Source: Hyalangium versicolor (GTDB lineage Bacteria; Myxococcota; Myxococcia; Myxococcales; Myxococcaceae). Taken from it: a stretch of DNA of 64,000 bases. Location of the stretch: assembly GCF_020103695.1 (NCBI RefSeq), contig NZ_JAHXBF010000032.1, positions 55,436-119,435 on the forward strand. The letters are read 5' to 3'. How positions within the stretch are numbered: position 1 is the first letter of the stretch; the number at the start of each line of letters is the position of its first letter. This document shows positions 1 through 9,046 of this stretch, piece by piece. The translations under genes and the position numbers were made by a program. Under the pieces are notes generated by a model. That model searched no databases. It was given only the letters and a program-made list of their open reading frames with translations, and was not told the DNA's origin.

Positions 1-1147
1 TGCGCTTGAGCAGCTCCAACTGCAGGCGCTCCGAGGCGAGAGTGGCTGCCTCCAATCGCTGCTGCTGTCGGCGGAGCTGGTAGGCGTGCACGCCCCCCAG
101 GCACAGCAGCAGTCCTCCGAAGGCGAGGAAGAAGCCGCGCTCTGGAAAGTCTGGAGGATTCACGAGGTAGAGCGTCGTCGCGAAGCCCAGACCGCCCAGG
201 GCCGCCCAGGCTCCAGGCTCTCTGCGCCGCCCCGCGCGCAGCACGAGCACGAGGGAGATGCCCAGGGAGAGGCCCAGGCCCAGCACGTTCCTGGCATCGA
301 AGCTGGGGACTGCCGCGATGCCGAGCAGACACAGTGCCAGGAGTCCCCACCAGGGCGCTCGGCGCGGCTCACGGAAGGCTGCGTGCAGGGTGATGGGAAG
401 GAGGATGGCCACCGCGAACGTGGACCCGGACAACAGCCAGAGCCGGACGATGTGCAGGGGATAGGGATAGCTGGCGAGCCCTCGCCACGCCTCGAAGAGC
501 AGTTGCGCCGAGGCGGCCAGGCAGAGCAGCCCCAGCAGCAGGGTGACGCGGCTGCGCCGCTCCAGGAAGTACCGCACCAGGTGGTGCAGCCCCATCAGCA
601 CCAATGCCCCCAGCATGCTCAGGGCTGGTACGAGCCAGAGCAGCCGGGCTCGGGCGAGCTGGGAGGCTTCGCCTACCTGGAGGCGGTGGAGCGCGCCGAA
701 CGGTTGGAAGCCTCGATGATGTGCCGAGGCTCGGATCACCAGCAGGTGAAACCCGGGGGTGGCTTGCTCGGGTGCGAGCGGGAGCAGGACATCCACATGG
801 CCTGGGAGTTCCTCCTCTGGCGTCCGGCCCACGCGGCCGTTGCGTCCCAGGGGCGTGCCATCCCACCACGCCTCCCACGAGCCCAGCAGGGAGAGGGCCA
901 GGGCAGGTGTGGGAGCCCCTGGCTCTCGAGGCAGGACGGGAACGCGGGTGCGGAGCCAGAACGGCCCGGGGCCCTCGGCCACCCGGTTCCTGGGCACGAT
1001 GTGCCAGCCATCTCCTCCAGGGGCCAGGGCCTGCTCGGTGGAGAGATCCTCCGCGTGGAGCTCGAGGAAGCCCTCCTCGATGGAGGGGACCGGTGTCTGG
1101 GCCGAGAGGAAGACCCCCAGGCACCCGATGAGCATCCAGCGAGGCAT
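1..1147 (-). CDS. 7TM sensor protein, probable histidine kinase (3' part outside window)
   Basis: The gene has no stop codon in the window, so its C-terminus lies beyond base 1. From ATG 1147 about 382 codons are visible. They encode a signal peptide (MPRWMLIGCLGVFLS), a periplasmic domain of about 170 residues, then seven hydrophobic helices, the last ending near GGVHAY. A charged Gln/Arg/Glu-rich coiled coil follows and runs off the window. This order (extracytoplasmic sensor, 7TM, coiled coil) is that of the 7TMR-DISM family, which usually continues into a histidine kinase or GGDEF domain. The output domain cannot be seen, so the kinase label is inference. The start is ATG in a good context, divergent from the peptidase at 1281. 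The many ORFs on the opposite strand are shadows. Confidence 0.72.
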   Translation of the reverse strand, partial: MPRWMLIGCLGVFLSAQTPVPSIEEGFLELHAEDLSTEQALAPGGDGWHIVPRNRVAEGPGPFWLRTRVPVLPREPGAPTPALALSLLGSWEAWWDGTPLGRNGRVGRTPEEELPGHVDVLLPLAPEQATPGFHLLVIRASAHHRGFQPFGALHRLQVGEASQLARARLLWLVPALSMLGALVLMGLHHLVRYFLERRSRVTLLLGLLCLAASAQLLFEAWRGLASYPYPLHIVRLWLLSGSTFAVAILLPITLHAAFREPRRAPWWGLLALCLLGIAAVPSFDARNVLGLGLSLGISLVLVLRAGRRREPGAWAALGGLGFATTLYLVNPPDFPERGFFLAFGGLLLCLGGVHAYQLRRQQQRLEAATLASERLQLELLKR

Positions 1148-1280
1148 GACACCCGCCAGCATACGCAGTCCGGCGATCCCCGCCTCGCATTTGAGCGACG
1201 CCAGGAGACGTTGGGCGATCTCGGCCCGCGCGGGGCTCTGGCGGCTCCTAGTTTGGAAGAGCACTCACGGGAGGAGCCTC

Positions 1281-2681
1281 ATGCGAGCCTTGTTGTTCTT
1301 CACTCTGATCACGCCCTTGTTCCTGGCGCATGCGTCGGAACTTCAGCTGGAGCCCCACACCTTTCGAGCCAAGGATGGCCGGACCGTGGAGGCCGAGCTG
1401 GGCAGCTTCCGAGTCCCCGCGCGGCACGCTCAGCCCGAGGGCCCGTCGTTGACCCTGCGTTTCGTCCGATTCAAGAGCACGAACCCCAAGCCGGGGGCTC
1501 CCATCGTGTACCTGGCGGGCGGGCCGGGCGGGTCGGGCATCGAGGCGGCGAAAGGGGTCCGGTATGATCTCTTCCTGGCGCTTCGAGAGGTGGCGGATGT
1601 CATCGCCCTGGACCAGCGAGGCACGGGGTTGTCCAACCCCCACTCCAAACTGAGCCACTCCTGGAGCTTGCCGCTGGACCAGCCGGTGGATGAGGCGGTG
1701 TTGTCCGCGAAGGTGAAGGAGGCCGTTACCGAGGCTGCCAGGGAATGGGCGGCGGCGGGTGTGGATCTCGGCAGCTACACCACGGTGGAGAGCGCCGAGG
1801 ATCTCGAGTCCCTCCGCGAGGCGTTGGGGGTGCCTCGGCTGAACCTCTGGGGCATCAGCTATGGGACGCACCTGGGACTGGCGTACCTGAGGCGCCACGC
1901 GGACAGGGTGGACCACGCCATCCTGGCGGGAGTGGAAGGACCGGATGACACCTGGAAGCGGCCCGCGCAGGCGGAGGCCTTGCTGGACCGCTGGGATGCG
2001 TTGCTTCGCACCCAGGACAAGGCGGGCCCGGGACTGAGGGCTCGGCTGCGGGCCTTGCTGGATGAGCTGGAGCGCCAGCCGCGGAAGGTGGAGTTCACGG
2101 ATCCCAAGACGGGCGTGAAGCAGACCTGGACCGCAACCCGGTTCGATCTGCAGCGAGCTACGTTCGAGTCCCTGAGAGATCCCGCCATCTTCGAGCGTTT
2201 CCTGGGGTTGCTCTCGGCGCTGGAGGCGGGACGCTTCGATGTGATGGCTCCTTACGCGGGACTCCTGAGAGGAGACTCCTTGGAGCCCATGCCGGTGGCC
2301 ATGGATGCTGCGTCCGGAGTCAGCCCCGCTCGCCGTGCTCGAATTGCGCGTGAGGCGAGCACGGCGCTGCTAGGAGGGGCGGTCAACGCAGGAGTGCCCG
2401 AGGCCGCGTGGCTTCCTGGCGTGGTGGACCTGGGGCAGGACTTCCGCGGACCGCTCAAGGCCCAGGCTCCCGTGTTGTTGATCAGCGGAACGTTGGATGG
2501 GCGAACGGCACCGGACAACGCGGAGGCGCTGCGACCGGGGATCTCCCGAGCGGTGCACCTGGTCCTGGAGGGTGCAGGCCATGATGGGCTCTTTCAGTCG
2601 GACCCGCGGATCCTGGAGCGGATGAAGGCCTTCCTGAGAGGCGAGAAGGTGTCCGATGAGCGCCTCCAGGTGAAGCGATAG
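1281..2681 (+). CDS. S33-type alpha/beta-hydrolase peptidase (prolyl/tripeptidyl aminopeptidase-like), exported
   Basis: A 466-residue exported hydrolase starting at ATG 1281 behind a GGGAGGAG ribosome site; the longer upstream reading frame is not coding-like. The N-terminus (MRALLFFTLITPLFLAHAS) is a signal peptide. The fold signature is complete: GGPGGSG oxyanion segment, DQRGTGLS strand, GISYGTHLG nucleophile elbow (Ser), a late Asp in SGTLDGRT and a His in GAGHDGLF. These are hallmarks of alpha/beta-hydrolase peptidases related to tripeptidyl aminopeptidase, which remove short N-terminal peptides. It is predicted to act in the periplasm or outside the cell. Exact substrate is unknown. 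Confidence 0.87.
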   Translation: MRALLFFTLITPLFLAHASELQLEPHTFRAKDGRTVEAELGSFRVPARHAQPEGPSLTLRFVRFKSTNPKPGAPIVYLAGGPGGSGIEAAKGVRYDLFLALREVADVIALDQRGTGLSNPHSKLSHSWSLPLDQPVDEAVLSAKVKEAVTEAAREWAAAGVDLGSYTTVESAEDLESLREALGVPRLNLWGISYGTHLGLAYLRRHADRVDHAILAGVEGPDDTWKRPAQAEALLDRWDALLRTQDKAGPGLRARLRALLDELERQPRKVEFTDPKTGVKQTWTATRFDLQRATFESLRDPAIFERFLGLLSALEAGRFDVMAPYAGLLRGDSLEPMPVAMDAASGVSPARRARIAREASTALLGGAVNAGVPEAAWLPGVVDLGQDFRGPLKAQAPVLLISGTLDGRTAPDNAEALRPGISRAVHLVLEGAGHDGLFQSDPRILERMKAFLRGEKVSDERLQVKR

Positions 2682-2729
2682 CGATTCTGGTAGGGGTGTG
2701 GCCGTGTGACGAGGGAGAGCGGGACGGCC

Positions 2730-2769
2730 GGTGCGGGAGGACCCGTCCGCCGACGGGGGGACCCGCACC
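2730..2769. repeat. GC-rich hairpin after the peptidase gene
   Basis: GGTGCGGG at 2730-2737 pairs with CCCGCACC at 2762-2769, and the inner CCCGTC/GACGGG segments also pair. The structure lies about 50 bases after the peptidase stop and before the next gene. It has no T-tract, so it could be a terminator-like or attenuating hairpin or simply a GC-rich palindrome. Confidence 0.4.
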
Positions 2770-2845
2770 GAGACGAGGGGCCCGCGACCTGTGCATCCCG
2801 CAGCGTGGGCCCGTGTTCTGTCGTAGTCTGTCGCGAGCACTCGCG

Positions 2846-3910
2846 ATGCGCCCTCTTCATCCGATGAACATGAGCGACCTCAGATCCTCGCCGACGCTGC
2901 GTGGTCGGCCTGAGCTTCTGGGGCTTCTGCTCTCCTTGCTGGCGCTGTTGAACTGTGGAGGATGCGAGAAGGCAGGCGGCGAATCGTCATCGGGTGTCAC
3001 GCCCGTAACTGGCGGCCGTGCTTTGGGTGAGGCACCCAGGCCTGATTCGAACGAGGTCGATCCTCCGGAGATGCGGAGTTGGCCTGAGGTGATCGAGTCT
3101 GCCCTTGCAAAGCCAGGGGTTCTCCAGTTCGCTGGCGAGATGGACGTGAAGAACAGCTACGTCTCTGCGGTCATGCTCTCACTCAAGGATCCGAGAGAGC
3201 TGCCGGACTGTAGCGGGGTTCTCCTGGGGCCTCGAGTCGTGCTGACGGCGGCAAGTTGTGTCTGCGCGCTCAGGGACGAGGCACCCGGGCATAACCGAGA
3301 CGAAACGCGGAAGGACGCATCCTCGTGCGCTAAGCATGTCTTCGTGACGTCGGTCCTCTACGGCGAAGTGGGAGACCCCAAGCTCAAGGAACTGACCACG
3401 CAGATGCAGTTCCATACGGTTGGCGGATCCGTTAGGCCTCACCCGGAACTGGAACTCTTCCTCGATGGCCGTGGGGGCATCGTGAGGAGACGAGCGGATC
3501 TCGCCGTCATCCTTTTGGATGAGCCGATGAAGCAGGGGGAGACGGAGGTCCTTCTTTCGCAAAAGGAGGCCCAGGTCGGAGAGTTTCTGGTGATGGCAGG
3601 CTACGGCCACGATCAGGCTGTGGGTGGCTTCTATGGTGCCCGGTACTTCAGGAAGAACCGGATCACAGGTGTTCGGCCTTCTGAAGGAGGTCGGATCCTG
3701 TACGAGCAGCAAGGGACCTACGCCTACAACGGGTTTGAGGGTGGACCGTGTTTTCGCGAGGAAGGCGGGCGGTTGGAATTTGTGGGTGTTGCAGAAGCAC
3801 GCGCGGACCAGGAACTGGCGTGCACGAGCATCCTCGCCTACCGGAATTGGCTCCATGAGGAGCTGAAACGCGTGCCTGACCTGAGGGGAGGGCAACCGTT
3901 CAAGCCGTGA
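2846..3910 (+). CDS. Trypsin-fold pseudoprotease lipoprotein
   Basis: About 354 residues from ATG 2846 (ATG 2864 and 2870 are alternatives; none has a strong ribosome site). A hydrophobic N-terminus ends in LLALLNC-GGC, a plausible lipobox, so a lipoprotein is likely. The body has the S1 trypsin layout but the catalytic residues are changed. The His57 motif reads LTAASC instead of LTAAHC. The Ser195 motif reads GFEGGP instead of GDSGGP. The Asp102 region (RADLAVILL) is kept. It should therefore be proteolytically inactive and may be a binding or regulatory protein. The next gene, 8 bases downstream, is a paralogue with an intact triad motif set, which suggests a protease/pseudoprotease pair. 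Confidence 0.75.
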   Translation: MRPLHPMNMSDLRSSPTLRGRPELLGLLLSLLALLNCGGCEKAGGESSSGVTPVTGGRALGEAPRPDSNEVDPPEMRSWPEVIESALAKPGVLQFAGEMDVKNSYVSAVMLSLKDPRELPDCSGVLLGPRVVLTAASCVCALRDEAPGHNRDETRKDASSCAKHVFVTSVLYGEVGDPKLKELTTQMQFHTVGGSVRPHPELELFLDGRGGIVRRRADLAVILLDEPMKQGETEVLLSQKEAQVGEFLVMAGYGHDQAVGGFYGARYFRKNRITGVRPSEGGRILYEQQGTYAYNGFEGGPCFREEGGRLEFVGVAEARADQELACTSILAYRNWLHEELKRVPDLRGGQPFKP

Positions 3911-3918
3911 GGGGCGCC

Positions 3919-4790
3919 ATGAATGACAATGGGAGACTGGCTTCGACAATCCTCTCCGTCGGGATGTGGTTGGGCTTGATGGCAGCATGCTCTGCACCTG
4001 CCGCCATGGGCCCTGAAGAGCAGGGGGCGCTTCCGTCAGGCGCAGAGTTCGGTATCTCAGGCGGGAAGGAAGATCTCGAGAACCGCTATTCAGCGGCGGT
4101 CCTGATCAGCAGCGAGCGAGGGTTGTGCAGCGGCGTTCTGCTCACCCCCCGCATGGTGCTGACTGCGGCGCACTGCCTGTGCCTGCCTGCGAGCCCTGAA
4201 TCCAGGGAGGGTCGTATCGACAGCTCGGATATTGTGCCGTGAACGTCACCGTGGTGACCCACTCCTACGAAGGAGGGAGCTCTCCTGGGGGGATTGTCAG
4301 CAACCCCCGTCTCTACCAGGGAGTGGCGTCTCCCCACCCTGGGTTCACAACGAAGGTGCGGAGAGAAGGAGTCGTGTCCTTCGAAGGAGATCTGGCTCTG
4401 GTACGTCTGGCGCAACCCGTGAAGGGGGTGAAAATCGACTTCCGGATGCCCAAGACCGAAGTCGCCATCGATGAGTCGCTGGTGATGGTGGGATACGGCA
4501 ATACCCGGCACGGGAGTGAGAGCAGCGGGCGCCGCCGCTTTGGTCGGAATGTGGTCACGGACATCCAGCTCTCCGCAGGGGGCAACGGTGCATTCGCCTT
4601 CCGCTCGGTGGGCGCACACACGCATGAAGGCGACAGCGGGGGACCTTGCTTTCGGGAGGGCCGAGGCGGACGGTGGCTCGTCGGCATCAACATGGGCAAC
4701 GCGAACGCCGGCACGATCTCCTTGTTCACGAGCACATTCCACTACCGGGCATGGATCGAAGAGCGCATGCGGCAGGCGGATACCGACTGA
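3919..4790 (+). pseudogene. Trypsin-like serine protease, disrupted by a frameshift
   Basis: Two frames together encode one S1 protease. The first (ATG 3919 to the stop at 4240-4242) carries a signal/lipoprotein-like N-terminus (MWLGLMAACSAP), an activation-like ISGGKEDLENRYS segment and LTAAHC. The second frame (open to 4790) carries GDLALVRL with the Asp and GDSGGP with the Ser. At 4228-4235 the reading shifts: after SSD the sequence should continue CAVNV, as the upstream paralogue does (ASSCAKHV). Two extra bases or one missing base would explain it. All three catalytic motifs are otherwise intact, so this is either a recent inactivation or a sequencing error. GTG 4239 could start only the C-terminal piece, which lacks the His. 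Confidence 0.75.
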
Positions 4791-4885
4791 AGGGGCGGTG
4801 CTCTTTCTCCCGGAGGACACTTGGTCCTCAATGACGGGGCAGGCCACTCACGGAGTGCGGACTCCGCGCTTACTACAAGCGCTCG

Positions 4886-6571
4886 ATGTCGATCTCCTTC
4901 CGCCAGCCTGTCTCTCGTCCCATGGTGCGGTGGCGTCGTCCGCTCCTCTGGGGGATCGGCGCGCTGCTCGTCCTGGAACTGCTCTACAACCTCGTGCTCG
5001 TCACCGGCTTCCTGGCCACGGTGATCAACCACTTCACGAAGGAGCGCCCCCGGGTCGAATGGAGCCGTGCCTGGAGCCTGGTACCCGGGTACGTCCACGT
5101 CCGGGACCTCAAGCTGCGCCATGAAGGAGACAATGGAGCCTTCTGGCAGCTCGACATGGGAGAGGTGCGGGTGAACCTCTCCCTCTTCGCCTTGTTGAAG
5201 AGGCAGTTGAAGGCCAGCTCCGTGGACGTGCACGGACTGCAGGTCCGTATCCAGCCCGGGAAGCAGGATCCTGGCCAGGAGAAGCCCAAGAGCCCACCTC
5301 CCTCCAATCCCTGGCAGGTGCTCCTGCACGGCATCCATGTTCACGAAGTCCGCCAGGTAGACTGGAACCAGTTCCGACTCATCGGAATCACGGAGGCCTC
5401 AGGGAGCATGGAGCTGGTGCCTCGGCAGCGCGTATCCATTCGAGATGCACGCGTGCAGTTCGGCACAGGTCAGATCCTCTATGCGGAGGAGACCGTGGCG
5501 CAGGTCGAGAAGGGCTCGGGAGAGTTCTCCCTCGAAGCGAAGCGCCAAGAGTCCGAGGGGCTCGATCTCGTCGCCGGCATGACGGATGGTCGGTTCCAGT
5601 TCTCCGCATCTCATCCCCCGCTCCACGAGATGCCGCGGCTCATGTCGCGGTTCTCCGGCCTTTCGTTGAAGGGCGGCGCGGGACGGCTCGACATCGATCT
5701 CCATGTGAAGGATGGCTGTCTCGCGCCGGGGACACAGATCAAAGGTTCGGGAGCCCCAGTCCAGATGTCCCTGGGACCTCTGCGCTTGAAGGCGCCCTGG
5801 AAACTCCACTCGGATGTCTACACGCCGGGAGAAGGCGGTGACCGGCTCGGGATGAAGCTCTCACTGGGGCCTGCGCGGGTGGAGGGAGGAGAGTGGCCCT
5901 CGATGGAGACAGCCGAGGTTGCTGTCCTGATGGGCGCGAAGGCTCCGCGTCTGGACCAGTCACCCCAGGACGCCCATCTGGAGATCCACACGGAACAACT
6001 CCAGGCCCAATGGGGCGGCGCGACGATGAGCGGGCAGGTGCACGTGGAGGTGGATGCGAAACGGATGGACATCGAGCGGGGCTCGGTGGAACTGCACGGG
6101 AGCCGTGTCCGGTTTGAGGATGTCGCTGTGCGGACGGGAGATGACGAGGAGCGTAACTGGGAAGGCCAGCTGACCTTCCCTGAGGCCTCCCTCGATCTAT
6201 CGCCGTTCTCCGCCAAGGGGCGTTTCTCGGGCAGCTTCTCCAACGCAGTCCCGATCGTGTCCCTGCTCACCTTCAAGGGTGCGCTGCCTGGAGTGCTGGG
6301 CCCTCTGCTCAAGGCCAACAATCTGTCCGTGTCCGGAGCGGTGGCGATGGGCGAGGACAGTCTCAAGGCGACGGGGCTACGGGCCAAGGCCGAGGGGCTC
6401 GAACTGCGCGGCACGGCGGAGAGTGCCGGTGGGGGAGCGCCCCATGCCGTGATGCTGGTGAAGCTGGGGATCCTCTCCGTGGGGGTGGAGACAGGGCAGG
6501 GAGACACCCACGTCCAGATACTCCACCCGTCCAGCTGGTACGCGGAGAAGACCGGAGAGAAGACGGAGTAG
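4886..6571 (+). CDS. AsmA/DUF748-like membrane-anchored periplasmic protein
   Basis: A 561-residue protein with one N-terminal membrane helix (LLWGIGALLVLELLYNLVLV) and a long periplasmic part rich in short beta-strands. It contains statements typical of AsmA/TamB/DUF748 proteins, such as VHVRDLKLRHEG, a SSVDVHGLQVRI element and repeated strand-turn units. Proteins of this type lie in the envelope and are linked to outer-membrane lipid or protein homeostasis. The family assignment rests on architecture rather than a diagnostic motif. ATG 4886 is used; ATG 4922 is an alternative just before the helix. It ends 16 bases from the convergent phospholipase gene. Confidence 0.6.
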   Translation: MSISFRQPVSRPMVRWRRPLLWGIGALLVLELLYNLVLVTGFLATVINHFTKERPRVEWSRAWSLVPGYVHVRDLKLRHEGDNGAFWQLDMGEVRVNLSLFALLKRQLKASSVDVHGLQVRIQPGKQDPGQEKPKSPPPSNPWQVLLHGIHVHEVRQVDWNQFRLIGITEASGSMELVPRQRVSIRDARVQFGTGQILYAEETVAQVEKGSGEFSLEAKRQESEGLDLVAGMTDGRFQFSASHPPLHEMPRLMSRFSGLSLKGGAGRLDIDLHVKDGCLAPGTQIKGSGAPVQMSLGPLRLKAPWKLHSDVYTPGEGGDRLGMKLSLGPARVEGGEWPSMETAEVAVLMGAKAPRLDQSPQDAHLEIHTEQLQAQWGGATMSGQVHVEVDAKRMDIERGSVELHGSRVRFEDVAVRTGDDEERNWEGQLTFPEASLDLSPFSAKGRFSGSFSNAVPIVSLLTFKGALPGVLGPLLKANNLSVSGAVAMGEDSLKATGLRAKAEGLELRGTAESAGGGAPHAVMLVKLGILSVGVETGQGDTHVQILHPSSWYAEKTGEKTE

Positions 6572-6587
6572 TCGCGGGCCCGACAGA

Positions 6588-7712
6588 CTACCGGTAGCGC
6601 CGCCGCCCGATGAAGCTCGCGAAGGCTTCGGACAGCCGTGCTCCCGCCAACCCCAGGATGTCCAGCAGCCACGCCTGCAGCCCCGTGCGCTGGCAGTTCT
6701 CCAGGGTGATGGGCCTCGCCGCTCTCAGGTGCTTGTCCAGCCACGCCATCGCCTGCGCAGACACCCCGTCGTCCTCCACCTCCACCAGTGTCTCCAGATT
6801 CACCAGCGACAGCGGATCCAGGTTGAAGCTCCCCACCAGCAGCCGCTTCCCATCCACCAGCGCCGCCTTCGCATGCAGCGTGGAGGCCGTCCACTCGTGG
6901 ATCTGCACTCCGCCCCGCAGGAAGTACCGGTACAGACGCATCGTCGCAGCTCGCGCGAAGGGCACGTCGCTTCGCCCCGCCAGCAGCAACTGCACCGACA
7001 CGCCACGCTTCGCCGCTCGGTTCAGCGCTCGCATGAAGCCCCGATCCGGCATGAAGTACGCGTGCGCCAGAAGCACCTGCGTCTTCGCCCGCGCGATGGC
7101 GTCCAGGTACCGCTGCCTCAATCTCCGTCCGCCTCCCATCCCCGACAGCAGCACCTTCACCGGCCCCGCCGCCAGCTCCACCCGCCCGGCCTGCAGCTTC
7201 GCTCCCAATTGCCGGCAGATGTCCCCGCGCAACTCCAGCACCAGATCCGCCCAGCCCGGCTCCCCGTCCGTTCCCCGATAGTCGTCTCCGATGTTGATCC
7301 CTCCAATGAACGCCACCTGCTCGTCCACCAGCAGGATCTTCCGGTGGTTGCGCCACGCCCTCCCCATGAAGATCGACGTCAGCGGGTTGAAGACCCGCAC
7401 CTTCGCCCCCGCCGCCCGCAGCGTCCGCTGCAGAGCCCCGCTCTCGCCGATGCTCCCCCAGCCATCGACGATGACCTTCACCTCCACCCCCCGCTGCGCC
7501 GCCGCCGTCAACGCCGCCAGGAAGCTCGAGCCCACGCCCTCCCGCTCGAATGTGTACACCTCCAGGTGCACCCGCCGTGTGGCCGACTCGATGGCCGCCA
7601 GCATCCGCGGATAGGCCTCGGCGCCACCGTCCAGCAACGTCACCGGCGCGCCCGCCCCTGCCTGTGACGAAGGCGCCTCCAGCACGGCTGTCTGGGAACT
7701 CTCGGGTCTCAA
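6588..7712 (-). CDS. Phospholipase D / cardiolipin synthase family protein
   Basis: The protein has both HKD signatures of the PLD superfamily: HRKILLVD followed by GGINIGDD, and HAKAALVD followed by GSFNLDP. These are spaced as in bacterial cardiolipin synthase-like enzymes, which transfer phosphatidyl groups between phospholipids. There is no obvious N-terminal membrane anchor, so it may be a ClsB-like cytosolic or peripheral form. The start is uncertain. The frame is open to 7901, but that would overlap the divergent kinase; no ATG lies in between. TTG 7712 gives 374 residues and GTG 7685 gives 365. The conserved region begins at about ESSQTAVLEAP. Confidence 0.85.
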   Translation of the reverse strand: MRPESSQTAVLEAPSSQAGAGAPVTLLDGGAEAYPRMLAAIESATRRVHLEVYTFEREGVGSSFLAALTAAAQRGVEVKVIVDGWGSIGESGALQRTLRAAGAKVRVFNPLTSIFMGRAWRNHRKILLVDEQVAFIGGINIGDDYRGTDGEPGWADLVLELRGDICRQLGAKLQAGRVELAAGPVKVLLSGMGGGRRLRQRYLDAIARAKTQVLLAHAYFMPDRGFMRALNRAAKRGVSVQLLLAGRSDVPFARAATMRLYRYFLRGGVQIHEWTASTLHAKAALVDGKRLLVGSFNLDPLSLVNLETLVEVEDDGVSAQAMAWLDKHLRAARPITLENCQRTGLQAWLLDILGLAGARLSEAFASFIGRRRYR

Positions 7713-7869
7713 GGCTGGTAAACCTGGAACTTTCCTGTGGGGGAGATCCCGAAATTCATGGCCACAGCCTACCCAGACTCGGGCCGGTTTCGCTGGCCTG
7801 CATGCCTCTCCAGCAGATGGGCAACCAGCGCTGTCGACGGTCCGGGCACAACTCGCTACCCTGCGCGTC

Positions 7870-9030
7870 GTGGCCGCTCCTGAAAAAGACAAGTCGGACA
7901 AGTCGCCCCTGCGTCACCGCAAGATTGGCGCCTATCGAGTGCTGGGTGAGTTGGGTCGCGGTGGCATGGCCCAGGTGTACAAGGGAATCCACGAGCAGAT
8001 CCAACGCGAGGTCGCTCTCAAGGAACTGCTCCCCGAGGCGCAGAGGGACAAGGAGTCCATGTCCCGCTTCCATCGCGAAGCGCTCGCCCTGGCCGCCTTC
8101 CGCCACCAGAACATCGTCACCCTGTACGATCTGGTCGAGAAGGCCGACAGCCTCTTCATGGTCCTGGAGTACGTGGATGGGCCCACGCTCCATGATCTCA
8201 TCAAGGACGGGCCGCTGCCTCCGGACGTGGCCGCCGTCATCGGCGCGCGCATCGCCAGCGCTCTGGACCACGCCCACTTCCGCCACATCATCCACCGCGA
8301 CCTCAAGCCCGGGAACGTGATGCTCACCAAGTCCGGCGAGGTGAAGCTGATGGACTTCGGCATCGCCAAGGACGTGGACCTGGTGGCCCTCACCCAGCAG
8401 GGCATGGCGGTGGGCACGCCCGCGTACATGTCTCCGGAGCAGGTGACGGGTGCGCCGCTGGATCCTCGCACGGACATCTTCTCGCTCGGCGTGCTGCTCT
8501 ACGAGGCGCTCAGTGGGGCCCGGCCCTTCCAGGGTAAGACGGCCGGCGAAGTCTTCGCTCGCATCCGCGACGGCAAGTACACGCCCCTCCACAAGGTGGC
8601 GCCTCACGTGCCCGCGCAGTTGGCGAACGTCGTCAAGCAGGCGCTCGAAGTGAAGCCGGAGAAGCGCTTCGCCAACGCGGCAGCCATGCGGCGCGAACTG
8701 GACGTGTTCCTCGCCCGCGAGGTGCAGGTGTCCCACCCCGCTCTGCTGGTGACCTTCCTCCGTCAGCGGCAGAAGCTCACCGAGACGGAGGCGCTGGCCC
8801 ACCTGACGCAGGCGGAGATCGTCTCCATCGAGGCCCATGCCGAGCAGCGCCAGGCCCGAGCGGCCCGCGCGAAGCTCAAGTGGATCGTCGGCGTGGTGCT
8901 GCTGAGTCTGGCCACCGGCTCGGGCGTCTACTTCATGCAGGATCGCTGGGTGCCCCTGGTGCAGAAGAAGGAGCCTGCTCCAGCACCCGCGCCCGCTCCT
9001 CCGGCCCCCAGCAAGCCTGGCAAGAGGTGA
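7870..9030 (+). CDS. Serine/threonine protein kinase, membrane-anchored
   Basis: A 386-residue Hanks-type kinase beginning at GTG 7870. The catalytic domain (about residues 17-275) has the glycine loop GRGGMAQVYKG, the VALKEL lysine, HRDLKPGN catalytic loop, DFGIAK magnesium loop and YMSPEQ. A single hydrophobic helix near residues 340-358 follows, then a short Pro/Ala tail (PAPAPAPP). The cytosolic kinase is thus tethered by a C-terminal anchor with almost no external sensor. Myxobacteria carry many such kinases. The gene is followed within 20 bases by truB and the two are probably co-transcribed. Its substrate is unknown. Confidence 0.93.
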   Translation: MAAPEKDKSDKSPLRHRKIGAYRVLGELGRGGMAQVYKGIHEQIQREVALKELLPEAQRDKESMSRFHREALALAAFRHQNIVTLYDLVEKADSLFMVLEYVDGPTLHDLIKDGPLPPDVAAVIGARIASALDHAHFRHIIHRDLKPGNVMLTKSGEVKLMDFGIAKDVDLVALTQQGMAVGTPAYMSPEQVTGAPLDPRTDIFSLGVLLYEALSGARPFQGKTAGEVFARIRDGKYTPLHKVAPHVPAQLANVVKQALEVKPEKRFANAAAMRRELDVFLAREVQVSHPALLVTFLRQRQKLTETEALAHLTQAEIVSIEAHAEQRQARAARAKLKWIVGVVLLSLATGSGVYFMQDRWVPLVQKKEPAPAPAPAPPAPSKPGKR

Positions 9031-9046
9031 GGGGAGCACGGCCCTC

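Noticed and set aside
86..1567. 493-codon plus-strand ORF
   Set aside because: It is the shadow of the 7TM sensor gene on the opposite strand and of the start of the peptidase gene; composition is Arg/Gln/Pro-rich, as expected for an antisense frame in GC-rich DNA.
6588..7901. Upstream start at 7901 of the PLD-family gene
   Set aside because: It would overlap the divergent kinase start and adds a Cys/Arg-rich, non-conserved N-terminus.
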